Shown here one piece after another: positions 33,977-42,679 of a stretch of DNA of 64,000 nt (its first letter is position 1; each line of letters opens with the position of its first letter). The position numbers and the translations under genes were made by a program. The notes under the pieces are model-generated. The model was not told the origin of the DNA. It saw only the letters and a list, made by a program, of their open reading frames with translations, and made no database searches. Source of the stretch: Achromobacter seleniivolatilans (GTDB lineage Bacteria; Pseudomonadota; Gammaproteobacteria; Burkholderiales; Burkholderiaceae_B); the NCBI RefSeq assembly GCF_030864005.1, contig NZ_CP132976.1, positions 1,550,001 through 1,614,000 on the forward strand. Direction: 5' to 3'.

Positions 33977-36889
33977 TTACTGGTGGCCACCGACCTGGGC
34001 AGTCACACTTTCCGCCAAGACTTCGGCCAGGTGCTTCGGGTTGCGATCACTTAACTTGCCGATCTGATTCCTGCAACTGAATCCATCGGCAACCAGCACG
34101 GCATCGGTGGGAAGCGCGTTTAATTTCGGCACCAGTTCAGTGTTTCCAATTCGTTCGGAGACCGGCGCAGTTTTCGCGTGATAGCCGAATGCGCCCGCCA
34201 TGCCACAGCAGCCTGTGTCCAATACTTTGGCACCCAGCTCCCGTTCTGAACTCATTCCTCCACATGCTCGCTGATGGCAATGCGCGTGAAGATGCACCGC
34301 TTCATCTTCCGGGAGACGGATGCCCGCCCGCTTGGCAAATTCCGCGATCGTGACCGTCAAGCCAGCCAGCGTCTTGGCCCGCGGATCATTGCGCAACAAG
34401 GAAGGCATTTCATCTCGGAATACCGAAAGGCAGCTCGGCTCCAGCACCAAAACTGGTGTTCCCTGGGCGATCGCATCCTCCAAAAGATCCAGAATCTCCA
34501 GGAGGTTTGCCTTGGCCTGGTCCAACAAGCCGACGTCGTAGAATGGGCGGCCACAGCAAACATGACGCTTGGTGAGGCGAGGCAGCCATCCCGCCGCCCG
34601 TACCACCGTGATCGCAGCCTCGAGAATATGAGGTGTGAAGCCACTATTGAACGTATCCGTCCAGATAATGACTTCCTGGCACTCGGCGGCATTTTCGGGA
34701 ATATTGCCAAGCGACTTGGCTACCTTGCCCTTCCGGAAGCTCTTATTGATCGTGGGTAATTTGGCTTGCGGGGCCAAGCCCAACGCTCCACCTATTCTTC
34801 TCAACACCGAATTCGCGAGCAACGCGTTGGCGAGCGGTGCGACGCGGCTGGCAACCGGTAGCCACTGGCCAATTCGGCCCACGGCGATATCCACCGGCGA
34901 GCGCAATTTGCGCTTGTAGTAGCGGTAGAGAAATTCGCTTCGATATTTCGGGATATCTACGTGCGTAGGGCAATCCACCTTGCAGCCCTTGCACGACAGG
35001 CAGAGATCCATCGAATCTTTGACGCTCTCCTGGTCGTCAACCTCGTTAATGATTTTGCCGTTGAGCAATTCGAAGAACAGCCGGGCTCGGCCACGCGTCG
35101 AATACAACTCTTCGCGAGTGGCCTTGAAACTGGGGCACATGGTGCCGCCCTCGGTAGACCGGCATTTCCCCATCCCGATGCAGCGTTCCGTCTCACGTGC
35201 GTATTCCGTGTCGTGAGTAGCACCATTCGCGTAGGAGAAAATTCCCTTCGTCGAGGCGCGTTGATACTCTGGGCCCATCCTCAGATTACTGTCCACCGGC
35301 CAAGCATCAATCAACTTGCCCGGGTTCATCAAACCTTTGGGGTCCCAGATCCGCTTGAATTCGCGGAAAGCATCCATCAATCTTGGGGAGAACATCAAGG
35401 GAAGGAACTCGCCCTTGGCCTGGCCATCACCGTGTTCGCCGGAGAGTGATCCGCCGTACTTGACGACCAATTCGCTAGCCTCTTTGAGAAAGCGACGCCA
35501 ATCCGCCACGCCGACAGTGGAACGCAGATCAAACGTGATTCGAGAGTGGATACAACCATCCCCGAAGTGCCCATATAGATTGGTCTTGTATCCGTAGGAT
35601 TCCACGAGTGCCGTGAATTCGCGAAGGTACTTGCCTAGATGTTCAGGTTCGACCGCAGCGTCTTCCCACCCCACCGTCGGGTCAGGCCGGTCGGCCACAT
35701 CGGAAAGTGACGTGGCCGATGCGCCTGTCTCACGTATCGTCCAAAGACGGGACATCAGTGAGGCCTCATCCACCAGACGCGCCGAAGGACACGATGCCAA
35801 TTGTGTGGCCACCTGCTGTGCGCGTACGGCCATCTGGCGCGCGTCGCTCATGGAATCCGCGCCAAACTCAACCAGAAGCCAAGCGTTTCCGCTCGGCAAC
35901 TCGGCGATATCGTCAAGCTTCAGACCCAGCTTCTTCAGGCCGCCGACAATACCGTTGTCCACCCCCTCCATGGCGATTGCGCCCATGGGAAGCAGCATCG
36001 GCACACTATCCGCGGCATCAAAAATTGAATCAAAACCCAGCACGAGCAGCACACGCTTGGCCTTGCCTGCCACCAACGTCGTCTCGGCATGCAAGGTCGT
36101 CGCGCAAGTGCCCTCGGAACCGACCAGTGCCCGAGCAATGTTGAATCCGTTCTCCGGCAGCAACTGATCCAGGTTGAACCCGGAAACACGGCGCTTCAGG
36201 CGCGGGAACCCTTGGCGTATGTCGTCGGCGTACTTTTGAGTCAAGTCGCGCAATGCTTGGACAATTCGCGCTTGCTCACCACCGCGGGCCAAATGTGCCT
36301 CGTAGGCGGCATCGTCTGTTGGCCCCACCCAGAATCGGGCGCCTGTGGCCGTCACAATCTCAAGCCGTTCGATATTTTCGACAGTCTTTCCTGCCATGAC
36401 GGAATGCGCGCCGCAGGAGTTGTTACCCACCATGCCACCGATGGTGCAACGAGAGTGTGTCGCCGGGTCTGGACCGAATGTCAGTCCATGCGCCGCCGCC
36501 GCAGTCTTTAGCTGATCGCAAATAACTCCCGGCTGAACACGCGCAATGCCTCGCTCCGGCCAGACATCCGTCACATCGTTCAGGTATTTTGAATGGTCAA
36601 TGCATACCGCCGCGTTAACGGACTGACCGCACATGGACGTACCGGCACCGCGCGGAACCATCGCAATTCCAAGCCGACCACAGGCGCTTACCACCTTCTC
36701 CATATCTTCTATGGTCTTCGGGATAACGACGCCCAATGGAGGTTGACGGTAATTCGACGCCTCAGAGGCATACGCGGCCCGCGTGGCCGCATCAAACCGC
36801 AGCTCGCAAGTCGTGTCTGCGGCCAGTTCGGCACGCAAACTCAACAATGCGTTCACTTCGATCTTGGGTGCGAAATTAGAGAGGCTCAT
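33977..36889 (-). CDS. D-2-hydroxyglutarate dehydrogenase-like FAD/4Fe-4S oxidoreductase (YdiJ type)
   Basis: A 970-residue fusion. The N-terminal VAO-type FAD domain has PRGAGTSMCGQS and GGMVGNNSCGAHS. The FAD-oxidase C domain shows the metal-binding YGHFGDGCIHSR. Next comes a ferredoxin-like part with LCLSCKGCKVDCP, and C-terminal CCG repeats follow (HVCCGRPFYD, HAHCHQRACGG, DTGCCGMAGAFGYH). This order matches YdiJ-type membrane-associated dehydrogenases that oxidise D-2-hydroxyglutarate or related 2-hydroxyacids and pass electrons to the quinone pool. The ATG at 36889 is preferred over a TTG at 36931. It sits between a HAD hydrolase and gabT, pointing to a 2-oxo/2-hydroxy acid pathway. Confidence 0.85.
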   Translation of the reverse strand: MSLSNFAPKIEVNALLSLRAELAADTTCELRFDAATRAAYASEASNYRQPPLGVVIPKTIEDMEKVVSACGRLGIAMVPRGAGTSMCGQSVNAAVCIDHSKYLNDVTDVWPERGIARVQPGVICDQLKTAAAAHGLTFGPDPATHSRCTIGGMVGNNSCGAHSVMAGKTVENIERLEIVTATGARFWVGPTDDAAYEAHLARGGEQARIVQALRDLTQKYADDIRQGFPRLKRRVSGFNLDQLLPENGFNIARALVGSEGTCATTLHAETTLVAGKAKRVLLVLGFDSIFDAADSVPMLLPMGAIAMEGVDNGIVGGLKKLGLKLDDIAELPSGNAWLLVEFGADSMSDARQMAVRAQQVATQLASCPSARLVDEASLMSRLWTIRETGASATSLSDVADRPDPTVGWEDAAVEPEHLGKYLREFTALVESYGYKTNLYGHFGDGCIHSRITFDLRSTVGVADWRRFLKEASELVVKYGGSLSGEHGDGQAKGEFLPLMFSPRLMDAFREFKRIWDPKGLMNPGKLIDAWPVDSNLRMGPEYQRASTKGIFSYANGATHDTEYARETERCIGMGKCRSTEGGTMCPSFKATREELYSTRGRARLFFELLNGKIINEVDDQESVKDSMDLCLSCKGCKVDCPTHVDIPKYRSEFLYRYYKRKLRSPVDIAVGRIGQWLPVASRVAPLANALLANSVLRRIGGALGLAPQAKLPTINKSFRKGKVAKSLGNIPENAAECQEVIIWTDTFNSGFTPHILEAAITVVRAAGWLPRLTKRHVCCGRPFYDVGLLDQAKANLLEILDLLEDAIAQGTPVLVLEPSCLSVFRDEMPSLLRNDPRAKTLAGLTVTIAEFAKRAGIRLPEDEAVHLHAHCHQRACGGMSSERELGAKVLDTGCCGMAGAFGYHAKTAPVSERIGNTELVPKLNALPTDAVLVADGFSCRNQIGKLSDRNPKHLAEVLAESVTAQVGGHQ

Positions 36890-36942
36890 CGGGATTGAAT
36901 TCACGCGCGCAACATTTGGCCGGGGCGGCAAGGGTCGGCGTG

Positions 36943-36963
36943 AGCGGGTCCGCAGGACCCGCT
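36943..36963. terminator. 9-bp perfect hairpin between HAD hydrolase and D2HGDH-like gene
   Basis: AGCGGGTCC-GCA-GGACCCGCT is a perfect 9-bp stem with a 3-nt loop, 28 bp after the HAD stop and 53 bp before the next start. No T-tract follows on either strand, so it may attenuate or protect mRNA rather than terminate. Confidence 0.5.
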
Positions 36964-36991
36964 AAATCACACGCCGGCCAAATCAACTTCG

Positions 36992-37720
36992 TCAGATCTT
37001 GGCGAGCTCGTCGCGGTGAGCTTGCACCAGGGCGGCCATACTTTCAAAGTGGAAATCAACCTTGGGCGTGCCAGGCGGAGGCATCGTCGCGCCCCAACCT
37101 TCCTGGTTATGCCGGCGGTCGATCCACGCCGATGCGAGACCGAAGTCGTTTGCCGACGCATGGTCGTGGAAGAGACTTTGAGCCGTATGCAAGATGTCCG
37201 AACGATCCAGACCAAAGTCTGATTCCAGATGCGCAATCATGTAGTCGAAATTCTTGCGGCTGGGTTTATAGGCCCCCACGTCTTGCGCACTGTAGATTGC
37301 GTCGAATTCCACTTTCAAGCGGGCGTTGCTGCCACGGAAGGAAACGCGATCCACGTTGGACAGAATGACCAGCTTGAAGTGTTGCTTGAGGTAAGCCAGC
37401 GCTTCCACGGAGTCGGGAAACTCAGGCCAGTCAGGGACCGAAGCGCCAAAGATGTTGGCCTCATAGTTCGCGACAGGAATACTCCACTCGTTTGCCAAGC
37501 GCTTGTACACAACCGCGAGCAGTTGCGAGTACGGCATATCTGGCGTCGTGGCCTGTTGATCTGACTCATGCCGGGCATAGATCTCGAGGGCCTGGTCCTT
37601 CGTCAGCTCGCCTTTGCGCTTTGCAAGCAGCGGCTTCAGGCCATTGAAGATGCCGGTTTCCCAGTCGATAAGGGTGCCGTAGCAATCAAACGTCAGTACT
37701 TTGAAATCGCTCAGTTTCAT
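36992..37720 (-). CDS. HAD-superfamily hydrolase, 'haloacid dehalogenase type II'-like (paralogue 1)
   Basis: A 242-residue HAD hydrolase. Motif I is FDCYGTLIDWE (nucleophile Asp), motif II VILSNVDR, motif III with the Lys in YKPSRKNFDY. The last acidic region is TAQSLFHDHASANDFG, followed by WIDRRHNQEGWGATP. True L-2-haloacid dehalogenases carry a Ser-Ser-Asn-x-(Trp/Phe)-Asp signature at that point, and this protein does not. It is therefore more likely a phosphatase-like or unassigned HAD enzyme. GGAG precedes the ATG by about 6 bases. It begins the run to the D2HGDH-like gene, gabT and gabD. A close paralogue lies at 44722-45441. Confidence 0.82.
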   Translation of the reverse strand: MKLSDFKVLTFDCYGTLIDWETGIFNGLKPLLAKRKGELTKDQALEIYARHESDQQATTPDMPYSQLLAVVYKRLANEWSIPVANYEANIFGASVPDWPEFPDSVEALAYLKQHFKLVILSNVDRVSFRGSNARLKVEFDAIYSAQDVGAYKPSRKNFDYMIAHLESDFGLDRSDILHTAQSLFHDHASANDFGLASAWIDRRHNQEGWGATMPPPGTPKVDFHFESMAALVQAHRDELAKI

Positions 37721-37832
37721 ATAGGCTCCGTCTGCCAATAATCGTTGTCTCTACAGATTGAAGATGAAGTGTCCATGTCCAGCGAAGACACTTGCTACTC
37801 AGATGAAAGAGTAGATCAGCGATGGTGGACAG

Positions 37833-37851
37833 CCTACGGCACAGTCGTAGG
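37833..37851. promoter_or_regulatory. CCTACG-N7-CGTAGG dyad upstream of HAD operon
   Basis: A perfect 6-bp inverted repeat located 113-131 bp upstream of the HAD start, in the same gap as another CCTAC/GTAGG dyad and the 22-bp motif. It may be a related operator for the regulator that recognises the TCCTACT sequence. Confidence 0.4.
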
Positions 37852-37982
37852 ATGATCCTTCCACCTACCCCTGCATTTAGTAGGAAGACTGCCGACTGCC
37901 GGCGCACGCGATATCTGCTGCTGATAGCCCCATGCCCCAACGCAGCCCAATGGGATTGGGCGCCGGAGCAAAAGCCAAGCAG

Positions 37983-38004
37983 CTCCTACTGTTCATAGGT
38001 AGAT
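37983..38004 (+). promoter_or_regulatory. 22-bp shared motif, copy 3 (HAD operon upstream)
   Basis: Contains CTCCTACTGTTCATAGG. It matches the csaA-upstream copy (reverse complement of 43074-43095) at 18 of 22 positions, the weakest of the four. It lies about 260 bp before the HAD start, in reversed orientation relative to the LIV copies. Confidence 0.4.
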
Positions 38005-38033
38005 TCATGGGCTCGCCCACGAGGGCAAGCGCG

Positions 38034-38065
38034 TGCCGGCCGGCTTGATATGGCTGCGGCCGGCA
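38034..38065 (-). terminator. hairpin after livM2
   Basis: TGCCGGCC (38034-38041) and GGCCGGCA (38058-38065) form a perfect 8-bp GC stem with a 16-nt loop, 14 bp beyond the livM2 stop. A second weaker stem follows at 38011-38030. No T-tract is visible; it is a candidate end of operon 2. Confidence 0.5.
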
Positions 38066-38079
38066 GACGACCAGCGGTC

Positions 38080-39030
38080 TTATTGAGATGCAACGTGTGG
38101 CGCGCCGTTGGCGCTACCTCCATCACGTTCCTCACCCTTCTGGTTCGCCATGTCATGGCGCTCTTTTAGCAATCCTTCGGAGCGGCACTGCATCATTGCA
38201 ATAAGCGCCACTGCGATAACGAACTCGCGCACAGCCGAAGCCTGCACGGCGTTGACCCCTGGCAGTAGCTCTGCAACAAATCGCGTTCCTTCCAGCAACG
38301 CCACTACCGCCACAGCGCCTATAACCGCGCCCTTAAGGCGGGTGTACCCACCGAGAGTAACTGCCAGGAAGATATATATCGTCAGCAGGGGAACAAATCC
38401 GTCAGGTGCGATATAGCTGGTGAGATGAGCATAGATGGCGCCGGCCAGCCCCGTGACGGCAGCCCCCAGAAAAAACGTCTTCTTCTTGTAGGAAAGAACC
38501 CGCTTTCCAGCCACTGCGGCAACGATGTCGTCATCACGCACGGCCCTTAGCGCTCGGCCGTATGGTGATCTCAGCAAGCGCGTCAATATCCAGGCAACCA
38601 CAGAGACCACTGACCAGATCATAAGCATGTTGAGCAGATTTGCGTACTCTGCGAGTGCGCCAGCGAATGGGGACGCGATGCCTGAAATGCCGTCGCTGCC
38701 CTTGGTCAACCAGGTTTCGTTGTTGGCCACCAAGCGGATGACCTCAGCAAACCCCAAAGACACGATCGCCAGGTAGTCTCCTCGCATGCGCCGCGTCGAT
38801 AACGTCAACAGGACGCCGACAGCGCCCGCCAACAGCGCCCCGGCCAACCAGGCCACAACAACCGGGAGTCCGTGGGCGCTCGTCAATGCCGAGGTATATG
38901 CGCCTAGCGCAAAGAAGCCGACCAACCCAAGGTTGACCATCCCACCCTGCCCCCAGATGGTCGCGAGGCCCATCGCCATCAAGGCGTAGATGCCCGCAAT
39001 GGCGGCAACAAAGATTAGATAGGCAGTCAT
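38080..39030 (-). CDS. livM: ABC transporter permease (LivM), operon 2
   Basis: A 316-residue permease with about ten membrane segments and the LivM marker RGDYLAIVSLGFAEVIRLV. The coupling loop reads VRDDDIVAAVAGKRV. The C-terminus carries a short hydrophilic tail. It is the last gene of csaA-livG-livF-livK-livH-livM, 2 bp after livH2, and is followed by a strong hairpin. It is shorter than the operon 1 LivM. Confidence 0.9.
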   Translation of the reverse strand: MTAYLIFVAAIAGIYALMAMGLATIWGQGGMVNLGLVGFFALGAYTSALTSAHGLPVVVAWLAGALLAGAVGVLLTLSTRRMRGDYLAIVSLGFAEVIRLVANNETWLTKGSDGISGIASPFAGALAEYANLLNMLMIWSVVSVVAWILTRLLRSPYGRALRAVRDDDIVAAVAGKRVLSYKKKTFFLGAAVTGLAGAIYAHLTSYIAPDGFVPLLTIYIFLAVTLGGYTRLKGAVIGAVAVVALLEGTRFVAELLPGVNAVQASAVREFVIAVALIAMMQCRSEGLLKERHDMANQKGEERDGGSANGAPHVASQ

Positions 39031-39032
39031 GG

Positions 39033-39914
39033 CTATACCCGTGTCTTGGCAGAGAACAAGCCGCTCGGCCGTACAGTGAGCACGAGCATGATGGCAACAA
39101 AGGCGATTCCGGACTGGTAAACCGGTGGAATAGCGAGCAAAGACAATTCACTTGCCAATCCAACGAGCAGAGCGCCCGCTACCGCCCCGCCCAAGCTACC
39201 CAGCCCTCCCACCACAGCGGCTGCAAAAATGACCAACAACAGGCGGGACCCGGTCAATGGATCGACGCTCGTGTCGATCGCCAATAGCGCCCCGCCGATC
39301 CCGGCCAATCCCATGCCAATCGCGGTGGCCATGGTCGACAGGTTTGCGGGACTGATGCCCTTGAGTCTTGCCAGGTCAGGATTGTCCGCAACGCCTCGCA
39401 TCGCTTTGCCAATTCGCGTGAAATTGAAGAATGCCGCCAGGCCCGCGGTAATGACCAACGCAATCACCATGTTCCGAAACTGCTGCGGTCCCAGACGAAT
39501 GTCTCCAATACGTATGTCCCGCGCAATCTCAAAGTTGTAGCTATTCAGGCCGTTGCCAAACGAGAAGCGGAACACATTTTCAAGCGCAAGGTTTAGTGCG
39601 ATAGACACTACGGCGACCATCAACGGCGTGCTTGCGCTAGCCTTTTTTCGCAACGGCGCCAAGGCGATCCGGTCGCCTGCCACGCCGATGCCTGCTGCGA
39701 TTACAAAGGCGGCAATCAGGCACGGAACCAAGGGCCACCCCAGGTAGGTGTTCACCATCCACCCCGCGTACGCACCCGCCGTCATCTGCGCCGCCACGCT
39801 GAAGTTGATCGAACCTAGCACGCTGAATATCAGCGTCAGACCCAAAGCGGGCAGCGCGACGACGGACCCCAGCATCAGACCATTGACGGCCTGCTGAATA
39901 ATGTCAGTAAACAT
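39033..39914 (-). CDS. livH: ABC transporter permease (LivH), operon 2
   Basis: A 293-residue permease. It opens IIQQAVNGLMLGSVVALPALGL and continues IFSVLGSINFSVAAQM. The canonical LivH stretch is INFAHG, and here FAHG is replaced by FSVA. About eight membrane segments follow, with ADNPDLARLKGIS as the ATPase-contact loop. It is preceded by the binding-protein gene (12-bp gap) and followed directly by livM2. Confidence 0.9.
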   Translation of the reverse strand: MFTDIIQQAVNGLMLGSVVALPALGLTLIFSVLGSINFSVAAQMTAGAYAGWMVNTYLGWPLVPCLIAAFVIAAGIGVAGDRIALAPLRKKASASTPLMVAVVSIALNLALENVFRFSFGNGLNSYNFEIARDIRIGDIRLGPQQFRNMVIALVITAGLAAFFNFTRIGKAMRGVADNPDLARLKGISPANLSTMATAIGMGLAGIGGALLAIDTSVDPLTGSRLLLVIFAAAVVGGLGSLGGAVAGALLVGLASELSLLAIPPVYQSGIAFVAIMLVLTVRPSGLFSAKTRV

Positions 39915-39926
39915 GATGAGTCCCTG

Positions 39927-41129
39927 TCAGGCGACCTTCACCGTAACCAGCTTTCCCTTCTGGATCTGCTCATACCGGAAGAAAACGCCCTCTACATCGC
40001 CGTTGGCGGCAAACTCGCACGGACCGCTGGCTCCGTCGTAATTGCACTCCTTGCCTTCAGCCAGCAGCTTCATTCCGTCGGTGGCGTTGTCAACGATCAC
40101 CCCAGCCTTGTCTTGAGATATCTTTCGGATGTTGTCGCGAATGGCAGTACCACTGGCGTCGCCCTTTGCGTGCGCGACGGCCAGCGCAAACAAATTCACG
40201 TGGTCGTATAACTGGCAGGAGTAGGTGTCCAGTGAAGGCACCTTCATCTTCTCGATCAAGCGCTTGTACGCTAGCGAATCGACCGACGCTGAAGGCACCA
40301 GCGAATAGGTTCCATCACCTACCCCGCCAGTCAGCGCCTCAAGAAGCTTCTGATTGACGCCAAATGACAGGCCCATTGCGCGCCCATCGTATCCCGCCCG
40401 ATACAGATCTTTCAGCACTACGGCCGTGTCTGGAACATACCCGCCCAAAATGATCATGTCCGGTTTAGCGCGCAACGCTTGGTCTACTTCCGAGCGGTAG
40501 TTCGCCTTTTTGTCTTCGTAGATCAATCCGCCCATCTTGGCGCCTGCGGCGGAGACAATACGCGTGATGTTATCGATATAGGACTGCGCAAACGGCGTCT
40601 GAGGCCCCATGAAGAAGACGCTTTTGCACTTTAGCTCCACTGCGTATTCCGCAAGGCGCGTCCCTTGCAACGTCGTGGTCGGCGAGGTGCGGAAAATATA
40701 GCCCTGATGAGGAAGCTGGGTAATGCTGTCGGCGCCGGACGAGGTGGCGAGCACCACCTTGTTCTGCCAGCAAAGCGGTGCAATCGCCGACGTCACCGAC
40801 GATGCATAACTGCCACCGATGGCGACCACCTTGTCCACGTCAATCAACTTTCTGGCGGCTCGCACTGCCGCCTCGGGATTGCTTTGATCGTCTTCCAGCA
40901 GCACTTCGATGGGACGCCCCAGAATCCCGCCACCCGCGTTGATCTCTTGCGCGGCAAGCTGCGCCGCGCGGCCCATGGTTGCGCCGAACTGGCTGGTTGC
41001 GCCAGTCAGGGGAACGACCATCCCAAAACGAATAGGCGATTGTGATTGCGCGAGCAACACCTTCGGCAAACCGAAAGCTGCAAGACCCAGACCACTCACT
41101 GCCAAGAACTGCCGACGGAACTTGTCCAT
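39927..41129 (-). CDS. LIV-type substrate-binding protein 2 with Tat-like signal
   Basis: A 400-residue periplasmic binding protein. Its leader MDKFRRQFLAVSGLGLAAFG contains a twin-arginine motif (RRQFLAV), so export by the Tat pathway is likely. The mature part starts near QSPIRFGMVVPLTGATSQFG and shows LLEDDQSNPEAAVRAARKLI. It is placed in the middle of the operon between livF and livH, unlike operon 1 where livK leads. Ligand unknown. Confidence 0.9.
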   Translation of the reverse strand: MDKFRRQFLAVSGLGLAAFGLPKVLLAQSQSPIRFGMVVPLTGATSQFGATMGRAAQLAAQEINAGGGILGRPIEVLLEDDQSNPEAAVRAARKLIDVDKVVAIGGSYASSVTSAIAPLCWQNKVVLATSSGADSITQLPHQGYIFRTSPTTTLQGTRLAEYAVELKCKSVFFMGPQTPFAQSYIDNITRIVSAAGAKMGGLIYEDKKANYRSEVDQALRAKPDMIILGGYVPDTAVVLKDLYRAGYDGRAMGLSFGVNQKLLEALTGGVGDGTYSLVPSASVDSLAYKRLIEKMKVPSLDTYSCQLYDHVNLFALAVAHAKGDASGTAIRDNIRKISQDKAGVIVDNATDGMKLLAEGKECNYDGASGPCEFAANGDVEGVFFRYEQIQKGKLVTVKVA

Positions 41130-41152
41130 TTTTTTCCCCTTGCTGTCTTCAT

Positions 41153-41872
41153 TTAGTGGACGGTCTTTCCGCCCAGAAACAGTTGCCGCATTTCCGAGTC
41201 TTGCTTCAGCTCGTGCGCGCCTTGATCTCGGGCCTTTCGACCGGCAACCAACACGATGCCGCGCGTCCCGTACTCAAGCGCCAGTAATGCGTTTTGCTCA
41301 ACCATGAGGATCGCCAGGCCACTGGCTGCCAGCTCACGGATCATGATCAGGATTTCGGTGGCCGCCTTCGGCGACAGCCCTGCGGTAGGCTCATCCAACA
41401 GCAACACCGCCGGATTCGTCATCAGGGCAATGGCAACAGCCAGAACCTGCCGCTGGCCTCCGGACAGCATCCCTGCCCTATCCTTGAGACGGCCTTTCAA
41501 CATCGGAAATCGGACAAGCTGCTCGTCCATACGTTGTGACAAGCCTCGCTTTAACAGGTATCCGCCAAGCTCTAGGTTTTCACGTACGGTCATCGCGGCA
41601 AAGACGTTGCGCTCCTGAGGAACGAACCCCATCCCTGCCCGGCACGCCGCTTGAGCATCCCCCGCCAGCAATGGCTCATCGCCCAGTACCACCCGGCCTT
41701 CTCTCGATTTCAGCAGGCCCGCAGTAAGCTTCAGCAGGGTCGATTTTCCAGCCCCATTCGGCCCGATAATCACCGCCAGATCTCCGGGGGCAACAAACAA
41801 GTCGATTCCCTTGACGATCTGCTCGGCGGGCGCGTATCCGCCCTTGATGTCTTGAAGCGATAGAGTGGTCAT
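41153..41872 (-). CDS. livF: ABC transporter ATPase (LivF), operon 2
   Basis: A 239-residue ATPase starting at the ATG that overlaps the livG2 stop by 4 bp. Walker A is GPNGAGKSTLL, the signature LSGGQRQVLA and Walker B VLLLDEPTAGLSP. An in-frame extension to 41983 lies inside livG2 and is rejected. It works with LivG2 to power the LivH2-LivM2 permease. Confidence 0.93.
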   Translation of the reverse strand: MTTLSLQDIKGGYAPAEQIVKGIDLFVAPGDLAVIIGPNGAGKSTLLKLTAGLLKSREGRVVLGDEPLLAGDAQAACRAGMGFVPQERNVFAAMTVRENLELGGYLLKRGLSQRMDEQLVRFPMLKGRLKDRAGMLSGGQRQVLAVAIALMTNPAVLLLDEPTAGLSPKAATEILIMIRELAASGLAILMVEQNALLALEYGTRGIVLVAGRKARDQGAHELKQDSEMRQLFLGGKTVH

Positions 41873-42678
41873 TGCACCGTCATCCCGAGATAGGCTTCCT
41901 GCACTTCGGCGTTTGCGGTCACCTGCGAGAAAGTTCCCTCTGTCAGGAACTTCCCTTCGGCCATGACGACGACGTGATCGCATAGCTGTTCAATCAGCGC
42001 CATTTCATGTTCGATCAGCAGGATGGTCATACCCTTTGCGCGGATGGCATTCAGGTGTTCGCCGATCTGTTCTACAAGAGCGGGATTGACCCCGGCCATC
42101 GGTTCATCGAGCAAGATGAGCTTCGGTTCGGCCATTAAGGCCCGGCCGATCTCCAGCAGTTTTTTCTGTCCGCCGGACAAATCCGTAACCAGGTTGTCCA
42201 ACACATGACTTAGCTTCAAACCGCGCGCGGTTTCGAACGAACGCTCCCGCAAAGCCTGCTCCTGCGCGTGAACTTCCGCGCCACCCAGCAGGCCCCGAAA
42301 GAACGTCTCGCCGCGCTGATCCCGCCCGTACAACATCAGGTGTTCAAAGACAGTCATGCGCACGCAGCCGCGGGCGAGCTGGAACGTTCGCACAAGACCA
42401 AACTGCGAGATTGCATCTGGCCTGGCGTACGTGATATCGATACCGTCGAAATGCACGGACCCACTGGTCTTTCTCAGCAGACCCGATATGCAATTGAAGA
42501 GCGTCGTCTTTCCGGCTCCATTCGGACCAATCAAACCGGTAACGCCATGGGCCGCCACGTTGAAAGAAGCCCCATCCAGCGCTTTGAGTCCGCCGAAATG
42601 GCAGCGAAGCGCATCGATCTCAAGTAGCGGCCGAGCGATAGTCGGACTGGCAGGCGCGATGTTCACGTGGCCGGCCAT
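41869..42678 (-). CDS. livG: ABC transporter ATPase (LivG), operon 2
   Basis: A 269-residue ATPase starting at the ATG 1 bp after the csaA stop. Walker A is GPNGAGKTTLFN, the signature LSGGQKKLLEIG and Walker B LILLDEPMAGVNP. The C-terminus AEVQEAYLG is typical of LivG. Unlike LivG1 it keeps a canonical signature motif. Confidence 0.92.
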   Translation of the reverse strand: MAGHVNIAPASPTIARPLLEIDALRCHFGGLKALDGASFNVAAHGVTGLIGPNGAGKTTLFNCISGLLRKTSGSVHFDGIDITYARPDAISQFGLVRTFQLARGCVRMTVFEHLMLYGRDQRGETFFRGLLGGAEVHAQEQALRERSFETARGLKLSHVLDNLVTDLSGGQKKLLEIGRALMAEPKLILLDEPMAGVNPALVEQIGEHLNAIRAKGMTILLIEHEMALIEQLCDHVVVMAEGKFLTEGTFSQVTANAEVQEAYLGMTVQ

Positions 42679-42679
42679 A

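Larger units (their letters stand above)
37721..38079. other. 359-bp intergenic region rich in CCTAC/GTAGG dyads
   Basis: No gene is seen. Leftward promoter DNA of the HAD operon comes first. It contains CCTACG-N7-CGTAGG (37833-37851) and, a little further, CCTAC-N11-GTAGG (37864-37884). A copy of the 22-bp motif is at 37983-38004. Near the livM2 end two GC hairpins follow: one at 38011-38030 and an 8-bp one at 38034-38065. Confidence 0.6.

Noticed and set aside
36992..37720. Call as a true L-2-haloacid dehalogenase
   Set aside because: The Ser-Ser-Asn-x-(Trp/Phe)-Asp signature is missing; only the general HAD motifs are present.
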